In this document: piece by piece, positions 47,301-57,155 of the stretch
Layout: the number at the start of each line of letters is the position of its first letter
How positions within the stretch are numbered: the stretch's first letter is position 1
Source: Primula veris
Lineage: Eukaryota; Streptophyta; Magnoliopsida; Ericales; Primulaceae
Assembly (NCBI GenBank): GCA_963682055.1
Contig: OY821745.1
Coordinates: forward strand, 31,121,342 to 31,185,341
Direction: 5' to 3'
DNA length: 64,000 nt
The notes under the pieces: model-generated
What the model was told of the DNA's origin: nothing
Seen by the model: the letters and a program-made list of their open reading frames with translations, nothing else
The model's database searches: none
Translations under genes and position numbers: made by a program

Positions 47301-47967
47301 TTATAGATCCATGATTGGAAGTCTGCTGTATTTAACTGCTAGTAGACCAGACCTTTGCTTAAGTGTACGAGTTTGTGCCAGATATCAAGCAAATCCTTTA
47401 GAACCTCATCTTCTAGCTGTCAAAAGAATTCTAAGGTATGTAAAAGGAACACCTCATCTAGGCCTATGGTATTCTAAAGATACAAACCATTTTCTTAGTG
47501 GCTACTGTGATGCAGATTGGGCAGGAAACATAGATGATAGAAAGAGTACTTCTGGTGGGTGTTTTTATTTTGGGAACAACCTTGTTTCTTGGTTCAGTAA
47601 AAAGCAAAATTGCATATCTTTGTCTACTGCTGAAGCAGAATATGTTGCAGCTGGGAGTGGATGCACTCAATTAATTTGGATGAAACAGATGTTAACTGAT
47701 TATAATGTTAAACAAGAAGTATTAACTCTGTTTTGTGATAACAAAAGTGCTATAGATTTAGCTAAAAATCCAGTTCAACATTCCAGAACCAAACATATTG
47801 ATCTAAGGCATCATTTTATAAGAGAACTAGTTGAAGAAAAGAGCTTAATTTTAGAACATGTTTCAACTGAAAGACAATTAGCAGATATTTTCACAAAACC
47901 CCTTGATACAAACAAGTTTGAATCATTAAGAAGTGACATAGGGGTATGTCATTATCAATCTAATTGA
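44352..47967 (+). pseudogene. pol polyprotein (PR-IN-RT-RH) with one frameshift
   Basis: The frame 44352-47180 carries the second CCHC knuckle, the aspartic protease motif DSGCSKHMTG (about 44831), the GAG-pre-integrase HKRLGH region, the integrase core (IDLMGP, DFSRYSW, later NGIVERKNRT) and the reverse transcriptase (KVRLVAQGY, the YVDD box at about 47017-47028). A one-base length change in the T-run near 47163-47170 shifts the frame; 47149-47967 continues with RNase H (DADWAG, STAEAEY, CDNKSAIDLAKNP, SRTKHIDLRHHF). All catalytic motifs are still readable, so damage is recent. In-frame VAT repeats at about 44487-44573 and 46190-46255 encode the GTTGCAAC motif. Confidence 0.9.
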
Positions 47968-48933
47968 ATATTCTTGCTAAATATGTCTATATTGAGTACC
48001 TTCAATAATTTTTATTTCTAAGTTAAGTCTTAATTGAGCTATGGTGTTTTTGTTTTGAAAAAGCCGCTTTTTGGTGTCTCAAAAACAGATGTGAGGTAAC
48101 TTGTCCTTGAAAACCTCTCTGGTAATAGAGTTGCAAGCACAAAGTGCAAATTTTGTTTGTGGTTGCAAGCTCAGTTGCAACCTCAGTTGAAACCTCATTC
48201 TCTCAATAACTGGTTGGAAGTTCAATTACAACTTCAGTTGAAACCTCGTGTTAAAAATACTGGTTGCAAGCTCAGTTGTAACATCAGTTGAAACCTCAGT
48301 CTATTTTATAACTGCCAAGACATAGTCTTGTGATTTTTGACATCACTTATACTCTTTCCTTACTGAGATCATCAAACTAGTTTTTGTGTAGAGATAAAAA
48401 CGGATTTGCTCAATATAAGCTCCTGAAATCTAATCTTTATTAAGGCTATTCAATGATAAACATATTTTCTTGGGTAAATTGCTAGATTTTCGTTTTTCAA
48501 AAGCTTGAATATCTGTCAAATTGATATCTTTATCTTGAATCAATTCAAAATTCCTTAAAAGCTTCAACTCTTGAATTTTCAAATTTTGGATAAATCTGTT
48601 TAAAAAGGAATGTTTATCTGTATTAATTGCTGGATTTATCTTTATACCAACTGTTTCCTTCGTGATTTATGCTGTTTAATTTTTCAAATTTTTCTTGATA
48701 AGAACTTTCCTATTTTTTGGCTAAATCTGTTTCATAATTGATTTGCATGTATCTCTTTCAAATTGCAAAAGGATATGGACTTTATTGCTATTTATGCAAA
48801 ATTCTTTTTATATCCAAACTCAACTACACATTACAGAATTACTCTCTCTCTCTCTAAACTGTACTAAAAACCCTACTCTTTGTTAAACCCACTGCTAGGT
48901 TCTAAGTACGGTTCCAACCTCTCTATTGCAACC
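47968..48933 (+). other. Non-coding stretch between pol and third ORF of the element
   Basis: No frame is open. It carries GTTGCAA-type motif clusters at about 48126-48300 and near 48897-48933, and a CTCTCTCTCTCTCTAAACTG run about 80 bases before the third ORF, which could be a leader or part of a splice acceptor region. Inference only. Confidence 0.5.
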
Positions 48934-50244
48934 ATGTCTAATAATCCCAATTCTGATAATGAGTGTACTCTAAGAGATTTCGTGAACAAATCTTCAACAA
49001 GTCATCGCTCTAAGTCTAAGGTAAGTGAGTCCTCTTCTCCTAAGACACGTAGGACTAAAAAGCGTCCTAGGAGGAATCCTATTAATGATCCTTTTGTTGC
49101 TAAGTTTGAGTATGATCAAAAATTCAATGCAGTTGATCCTAAGTTCTGGAGTAGAAGAACTTATAGGAGATTTAGGGCTTTTTCTAGTAAAGAAATCCAC
49201 TGTGAAAGGAAACTCAATTTGGTCAGTTATCCACACATACAGGTGTATGTTGAAAAGCTGTTGCATGCAGTTGGTTTAGGAAAAACAATTACTTTTGCTG
49301 AATATTTTCTTCCTTCTATTGTTAAAGAATTCTATGCTAATCTCAGTAGCATTGTATTTGATGAGGGAAATCCTGCTTATGGGAGAGTTTTTCTGAGAGG
49401 TCTCACTTTGGACTTTACTCCAAAACTTATTAATGATTTCCTAAATACACCTAATCCTGATGTTGAAGATGTTAATTATGACTTTGAGGTCATTGCCTTG
49501 GTTCTCACTGGTAAGAACAATAGATTTGATGGGAATTCCATCAAAACATCTTCTCTCACTCTGTGTGCTGCTGTTCTGCACAAAATAGCTAGGTTTAACT
49601 GGACCCCAACCAAACAGCCCTCAAAAGTTAGCAAAGATATGGCTACCTTTCTCTATAAAATCATGGATTCTAGGCCTATCAACTTTGGACATCACGTCTT
49701 CAATCTCATAAGAGATTTCAGTAACACAGATTCTACTTCTACTCTCCTTCCTTTCCCTTGCCTCATATCTGGTATGATTCTAGGCTAAGTTTATTCTATG
49801 GGCAGAAATTCTCCTATCAATATCATGAATGAACCCTCCTCTGATTGTCCATCTGCTCTATACATTTCTGCTAAGTTGCTAAAAGAAGGGCATGTTAATG
49901 ATATATCTGGAGAAAAGGGCAAAGAAAAAGAAGAAGAGACATCTAATGCTCCTTCAGAAAAGAAGAAGGGTGTAAGGTGGTATTTGAAGCAAAAGTTGGC
50001 TTACAATGAAGAAAGGAGGGCTGAGCTGGATACTGATGACTATCAAATCAAGAATTTGCTGGAAAATCTTATAGAAAGTGAAAGTGATAGTGACAGTGAT
50101 GGTGGTGCCAGTGATGGGAATGCAACTCACAGTGATGATGGCTTCTCTATAAGCAGTGAGGATGACAATGCAGAAGATGAAGAGGTGGTAAGAACCAATC
50201 CTCTCAGAGAAAGAGCTCCACATTCTGATATTCCTCGTGACTGA
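48934..50244 (+). pseudogene. Third ORF of the element (plant transposon protein-like), one stop
   Basis: From ATG 48934 (AACCATGTCT context) the frame runs 284 codons to a TAA at 49786-49788 and goes on in the same frame to 50244, so one nonsense change splits a protein of about 435 codons. The N-terminal part is basic (KTRRTKKRPRRNP). A central globular part (VEKLLHAVGLGKTITFAEYF, PSIVKEFYANL, RVFLRGLTLDFTP, LINDFLNTP) resembles the domain annotated as putative plant transposon protein in many plant proteomes. The tail is Glu/Ser/Asp-rich and acidic. No signal peptide or membrane segment suggests a viral-type envelope, although the position matches the env-like slot of Sireviruses. Function unknown. 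Confidence 0.7.
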
Positions 50245-50263
50245 GTACAATGGTTGCTGACAA

Positions 50264-50275
50264 ATAGGGGGAGTG
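50264..50275 (+). other. Extra polypurine tract
   Basis: AAATAGGGGGAG lies 20 bases after the third ORF and about 300 bases before the LTR-proximal tract, as in the other element here. Confidence 0.4.
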
Positions 50276-50561
50276 AAGTTTATGAAGTTTATGTTTTGTT
50301 TTGGTTTTGTTGTTCAGTTTCATTCAATTTCAAGACTCAATGCTGCTGTGCTAAGACAGTGTTATGCCATGTTTTTTTTTCTGTCTCTAATATTTACTAC
50401 AATTTCAAGTTTGAAGTATGGCTGTTTTTAAATTGAATATGTGAATGATTGTGCTTATTTAAAATGCCTGAAATTCTAACATACATGGGGAACTTACTGT
50501 TATTGAATTTGCAGGTGGTTAGGATGACTTATAAACTTAATTGATTTGTCAAAACCAATGA

Positions 50562-50574
50562 CAAAGGGGGAGAT
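50562..50574 (+). other. Polypurine tract
   Basis: CAAAGGGGGAGAT abuts the 3' LTR start (TGTTAGG at 50575). Confidence 0.85.
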
Positions 50575-51840
50575 TGTTAGGACCAGATTCCTGGTCTAAA
50601 TATTGTTTATTGTCTATTGGTTTTTACTAAATAAATCCTAACAGTTACTACGAACTAAGACAGCTTTGACAGGTTTTAAGCACTAGTTGTAACCTCAGTT
50701 ACAACCTATGTTGACAGGTTTCAAGTATCAGTTGCAACCTCAGTTGCAACCTACTAAGTCAATAGTGACAGGTTCCAAGTACCAGTTGCAACCTCAGTTG
50801 CAACCTACTAAGTCAGTAGTAACAGGTTTCAAGTACTAGTTGCAACCTCGGTTGCAACCACAGTTCCAACCTGCTGCTCAGCAGTTTTCTGTCTAGTTCT
50901 GTGAATCTGCATAGTTGTTATTTATTAATTGTTAATTGACTCTACAACATGCAGGATATATTCTCATATGATTCTAAAAGTTTGATATGCGTTTAAGTGA
51001 GAATATCAAAGTGGTAAGAAAAGATTTCCTAAAAAGTATAAAGAGATTAGTTATGTTTCCTTTAAATTTATAATTCTATATCTCTATTCTTATACTAATC
51101 CTTATCACATGTTTCAATACTTGTTCCTTATCAATTTAGTATGATAGGTTTAAAGATTGAATAAAATCAGGAGTTAATGTTTTACATGAATACCTAAAAG
51201 ATATCTTTTCAAGATATGATCCTTTTATATTATTCCTAGCTATAGGACAATGCTAACTCCTACAATCAAGCTGGTTATTAAACAGGTATCAACCAATAAT
51301 GATTGGAGTCAATCAATGCTGAAGTATCACGCAATGCATGGAAAGATTGAAGCCAATCAACAAAGTCAAAAAGCAATCAAAAGACATTGAAGATTGAAGA
51401 TTGTTTTTACTTGCTTATATAGTTAATAACTTGGCTTGTAATTTTGTGTGTGTTCTAAATTATAAAAAACTTATTTTCTAGAGAGAATACACGTGAGCTT
51501 TAAAAAGAAAACAATGGTAGGATGCCATTAATTTATAAGTGATAGTTATAGAGTATGAGCAATATAGAGATAGGCAGAAAAACCTAGAGGGAGTCTAAGT
51601 GTTTTTCGTTAAAACTTGAGTCCTATATTGTAAGCTTTTATAATATCATAATCTGGGTAAGTGCCCCGGAGACGTAGCCTAGTTAGGTGAACTCCGTTGT
51701 TAAATGTGCGTATGATTTCATTTACGTACATTTAACTTTTTACAGTTCTGTCCATTTATACACTGGGTTCTAACTATGGTTGCAAACTCACTTAGAACCT
51801 AACTGCAAAACTGCAACTAAAACAGCGGATAGGAATTTCA
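50575..51840 (+). repeat. 3' LTR of the Sirevirus-like element
   Basis: 1266 bases, nearly identical to 41673-42908. It is longer because of extra GTTGCAAC-type units (a segment at about 50676-50700 and a 12-base unit at about 50843-50854). Confidence 0.94.
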
Positions 51841-51845
51841 GTCTG
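51841..51845. repeat. Target-site duplication GTCTG (right)
   Basis: Abuts the LTR terminal CA and matches 41668-41672. Confidence 0.93.
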
Positions 51846-52224
51846 AAACGTATTCACCTCTCTAGCAGAGGCAGTTTAAGACTTGTAAGTCTTGAGTTTA
51901 AAGAAAACGAAAACGAAAAGCACCAAGTGAAGTAACCAATATAGAGCAAGTTTTGAACAAGTGAACATATATAAGCCCTTTACAAATCAACAATGATGGA
52001 ACCATTCCAAGTTTCCAACAATAATACTGTATATTACATCAGCAACCTTTTTACTCATTTGATTATCAAAAATATGTTCACCAAATATGTGCTGAGAAAT
52101 GTGACTATTGAACATTGAAATTACTTACAAATTCCAATACGAACCCAAAAATATTTCTCAACCCAACGACCAATTTGAGTTTTATTCCTATAAACGTGGT
52201 AATTTGACCAGACCTGTACAGAAA
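51846..52224. other. 3' flank of the CASPL5B gene
   Basis: Probably includes the minus-strand 3' UTR of the CASP-like gene. No other feature is seen. Confidence 0.4.
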
Positions 52225-55200
52225 CTATAGGGAGGGTAGAAGCCAGAGATTGAAGAGGGATGAGGTTAACGAGAGAAACCATGATAAGAAGGTCATAGCA
52301 GCTGCCAGCTGGTATCTACTGCACAATTTCGCAGTACAAAATGAGCTAGAAGTGCGCAAAATATCTGTCACACTTGCCGTTGCACAAGCTGCTGCTAGTG
52401 ATAGAAACGTGAGAACCTGCGAATTTTGTAGAAAGATATGTTTCATTAGACCCTGCTACGAAAGTGACACTAACAATATTCAGAGTACTATAAAAGGGTA
52501 AACTATAGTTTCGTACGCTTTGTATCATGAGAGCCAATATTGTAGACCAACCTAAGAAGATTAGGCAATTCGTACCCCAACATAACACTACCTTATATAT
52601 TAGTATGCTATAATCTAGAGAAATATAACCTTATATTTTAGTATACTAATTGATACTCTTCGTAGGTGGTTGTACGAAAGCAGAATCTAATGACAATTTG
52701 GTACACAAAACTTACATAAATTTAGAAATGATGAAACATTGATTCAGAAAAATTTTAAAAATAATTATATATTATATATAAACTATGTAAACATGGTATG
52801 TGAAAAAATTGAAAGAAAAGGCTAATTACCCAATCGCCTATGACAATGACAAGCATGACACCCGCTTGACGAGAGGGGCGTTTGAAGAATACAGCGTATA
52901 CATCAACTAATGCTAGTGTCAAACTCCATGGAATAACTAAACCCATTATTGTTACTAAAAAGCTGCAAAACACATGACATGAAAAGTTGGTGACATAGGG
53001 AAACCTTTTCTATTTATAATTAATAGTCGAAATGTAAACTAGCAATAGACATGCCACAAAACAAGAAATATTTGACAAAAGTAATCAGTGACACGGGCCA
53101 TGGCTACAAGTTCTGTATTAAGTTAATTATAATCTGACAAAAGGCCACTCTAAAGGCCACTCTAAATCTCTCAAAGGTCTGTCTTCAATATCCTGCAATA
53201 ATTTCTTCTACATTTCTTTCTCCTCGAAAACATGAAAAATCAATCCAAAATGAACCTTCAAACATAGCATCAAAATAAAGTGCAGATAGAGATGTTAAAT
53301 ATTCAGCTCCCTCCCAACTTACAGAGCAGAATTGCATATCTGCAGGACCATACTTAGGTTTTCAGGTAGATAAATTCCTCAAACTTTCACCTCTGGAAAA
53401 CCATTATTTAGCTTTAACCTCACAAAACTTCCCTATCTATTTACTTCACTTGATACAAACAAGTTCTCTAAGAGTACTTTGTCTGATAGCTAGTTTCTCT
53501 TTGAAAGTAGCAACAGGACAACCGTTAACAAAGTGACACTCCAATAATACGAGAGAATATGTCATTTGTGCAAGGTATTGTATACAAACCTCTCCAAAAT
53601 ACACCAACAAGAAAGCATGTCATCACCACTAATGTCGGTAACAAAAAGGAAGTTTGACTAAATGTTTCTATCTCTGTCTCACATAATTTGCATCTTTAAG
53701 ACTTCAAATTGGGAGGAAATAGTTTAAAAAAGTGTTCCCTAACAAACTGTGAGAACACAATCATGCCCCACTACCCATGGTAACCACAATGTAGGGGTAT
53801 CACCTATCAATCTATCACAAAGACAATAGACTTAATTAATCATAAATTATTTAAGCTTTGACCGCAACCAAAAGTGATCATCAAGCAGATTTGAAAAATA
53901 AAATTTGGACCAGTCTGAGAATACCAACCTGTTCAACGAAAAGAATGGAGCAAACCCTTTACTGTTATCATTTTTTCATAAATCTAACCGTACACACGGA
54001 ACAGGACACCGCCCCCTTCACAAGTCTTTTCCATTTTCCAAACTTTAATTTTCTATCAGTTTTAGAATTTTATTGTCTTTTGTTTTCTAATGTCAACTTG
54101 AAATATTCAAAATAAAGGGCCTCTCAAAAGTCAACAACCAATATAGGTAAGCAGTCTAGAATTGTACATAATTAAAAACAAATATGACTAGTGGAATATC
54201 CCAACATCGATTACTGTCTTCAACAACTCTTTGCCAAACCCAATTACCTTGTTTCATTATCATCACAGGTTCAGACAATAAGCTTTTATATACAAATGCC
54301 ATCCAACAAAGGGGAAAATAATCTCAATCTTTTCAGAAAAACAATAACGAAAAGACATGACTGTTACCTTGTAAACGGAACTACAGAGAGGAAGGAAAAC
54401 AACAGTTTGTAAATGGCGATACCTATGCCATTCCCTAAATACAGAATGATGTATGTTAAAAGACTTTATACCGTTTAAGAATTTCCTCAAGCTTTATATA
54501 TTTAGCATGAATGGGTAAGGCCTAGGGGGTAAAATTCGGTTTTCAAGATGTACATCACTAACTTATAAGCAAATCTGTGATTGCCATATAAGTTATTTGC
54601 TTATCAATCTCCTTAGAATAGAATAATGTATGCATACAAATTAGAATTATGCCAAATATAATTGTCAAACACTCATCCGAAACAGTTTTAAGGGAAAACA
54701 CGAACAAATGCCTCAAAATTGCACTTGTTACTTGTTAGACTCGGAAAAAAAAAAACTGTCAGGCATATCACTGTACATGATGCATAATTTTGTATACTTA
54801 GCAGTTTCACTGAAAATAGTAATGCTAGGGATAAAAATACATATGCACTTAAGTGTCAAACAGCAATGAAGTTAAATCTAATAAATACAGAAGTAACAGA
54901 ACCCCGTCAGGTTTCTGTAATCGCCATCATCACATCAGTATGTCCGTACTACAGTAAGTACATAAATCATTTCATATGCATACCGATTTTGACATTTCTT
55001 TTCTAAAGAGTGGGGTTGAGAGTTGGACTTAAGATCAACTAAAACAGCCTAAATTTTAGAGAACGCTTTCATGAGTTGTTTGAAGGTAAACGTAGACTAA
55101 GATCTTATTCGGAATGAGGCAAATTCTCTGGTCCTAGGCAAACAAAAATTACAAAACATACATGATCATATATGCACATAATACTGCTCCTAAAAGTTAA

Positions 55201-57093
55201 ATATTAACACAATCTAGTTAAAAGATTGTCATCTACCGCAGCAAACATTTACAAAAATATTTGAATCAAAACTGAATAAGGCATGGTGATCAAAATAAGA
55301 ACAACTTAAATAATAATGAGAAGTGTTGCTAAGAAAGTCTAGTTATAACACTGAATTCCATATGCCTTCATTTTTCTTATTAAATATTAACCACATTATA
55401 CCAAATTACGTATGTAAACAAACTCACTGTCAAACACATCAAAGAACCATCATGAAACAACTCAAAATTGCATAACTCAATCAGAATTACAGAGACTATT
55501 AAAAATGAAACCAAAAAACAAAAGCCCATAAGGTTCTCTTTCATAACAATAATAAGTTAATATTTAGAGTGTAACCAGAAAGTGGTCTGGTTATAGAACT
55601 GAATTACCTATATTTTTCAATTTCTTATCAAAGAATTCCCATAATTATACAAAATTATATTGCTAAAATTTAAACAATGTAGTCACCAAACCCATAAAGA
55701 ACACCGTGAAACTACTCAAAATTGCATAGATGACAACAGGGAAGGAACTCTGTGGAGACATTTGGGGGCTGTAGCCCCTCCTTTTTTATATAAAATTCGG
55801 CCCAAAAATAAATTATTTTAATGTTTTTTAGTAAAAATATATAAAAATCATCGTTTTAACCCCATCCAATATGTATAGAATATTAGCCTATGCCGCATTT
55901 GAGTTCCTGATTCCGTCACAGATTGACAATCAAACCACAAAACTGCAAGACCCAAATATATTAATCCGAAGTAACAACAATAAAAAAGTAACAAAATTGT
56001 AATAACAATAATTACCAGAAGATTATTTGATTATAAAAATAAATTACTTATATTTTCAACTTTCTCATTAAAGAACTCCCATAATTATACAAAATAATGT
56101 TGCTAAACCATAAAAGAACACCATGGAAGTTGAAACAACCAAAACTGCATAGTTGACAATAAATCACAAAACTGCAGACACCCCAACAAAACAGAACCCA
56201 AAATAAGTAAGCCCCAACTAACAACAATATTAGAAACAAATAATAATTAAAATAATTACGTTTTAGTCAAAGAACAGAAATGCCCATATTGTTTCTTTGT
56301 TTTATTGAAGAGTACATCAAATTTCTGTATGTAAAAAATCTAGTTGTCAAATAACTCAGATATAAGAACATGAAACAACACAAATTGCATAATTGAACAT
56401 CAAAAATTACAAAATGAACCCAAACTACTAATTAAGGCACAAATCCCAACAAAGAATAAAAAAACAACAGCAAAACAATACAGTTAATAACCAGAAAGCG
56501 GTGTAACTATAGAACTAAACATCCAAACACATGAAAAGCAGAGAAGCGATCGAGAATATGGATTGAGAAAATCGTTATATGGAACAGAAATGCTGAATTT
56601 TACAAAGCTTTTCAATTTCTTATTAAAGGTGCCCAAAAATATTCAGAACTATGTATGTAAATGGCCTAGTTTTCAAAACCAATAAGAAAAATGAAACAAC
56701 CCAAAATTGCACAATTGAAGACCATAAATAACAAATCTGAAGTTTCCCCACTAAAAAGAAATCAATATTCAATTAAGTTAAACTCATGAAAATAAAATCC
56801 TACAACGAAGAATAATCACAAATTAAATAAAACAATTAAAAATTCCAGAAAGCTGTGAAAGTGAAACAATTAAATAATCTATGTAACATTCAAGTGCTAT
56901 TTGCCAAACCCATAAAACAACACCATGAAAGCTGAAACAACTCAAAATTACAAAATCTAACAAGAATATTATGAAATTGCATAATTCAACAAGAATTAGA
57001 AAAAAACTGCAATGAATCCATCCAAATTCTCACCAGAACAATCAAGACTCACTTAAGGTCAAACGGACTACAACACCCCATATTGAGGAGAGG

Positions 57094-57155
<62 letters not shown>

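Larger units (their letters stand above)
41673..51840 (+). mobile_element. Sirevirus-like Ty1/copia LTR retrotransposon with a third ORF
   Basis: 10.17 kb, flanked by GTCTG duplications, with LTRs of 1236 and 1266 bases, a TGGTATCAGAGC primer site and polypurine tracts. Order: gag with CCHC knuckles, protease, integrase, reverse transcriptase, RNase H, a 1-kb non-coding part, then an extra ORF (48934-50244). The PR-IN-RT-RH order defines Ty1/copia. The extra 3' ORF, repeated polypurine tracts and double-knuckle gag suggest the Sirevirus lineage. LTRs differ by about 19 substitutions by hand count (about 1.5 percent) plus indels in the GTTGCAAC repeats. At least five breaks make this copy defective. 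It lies 380 bases from the 3' end of CASPL5B. Confidence 0.94.

Noticed and set aside
48934..50244. Envelope gene of an endogenous virus
   Set aside because: No signal peptide, membrane segment or cleavage site is visible; only the position is env-like.
52755..52973. Stand-alone 72-codon minus-strand gene
   Set aside because: Its conserved part is exon 2 of CASPL5B; residues beyond the TGG|GTAATT donor are intron read-through.
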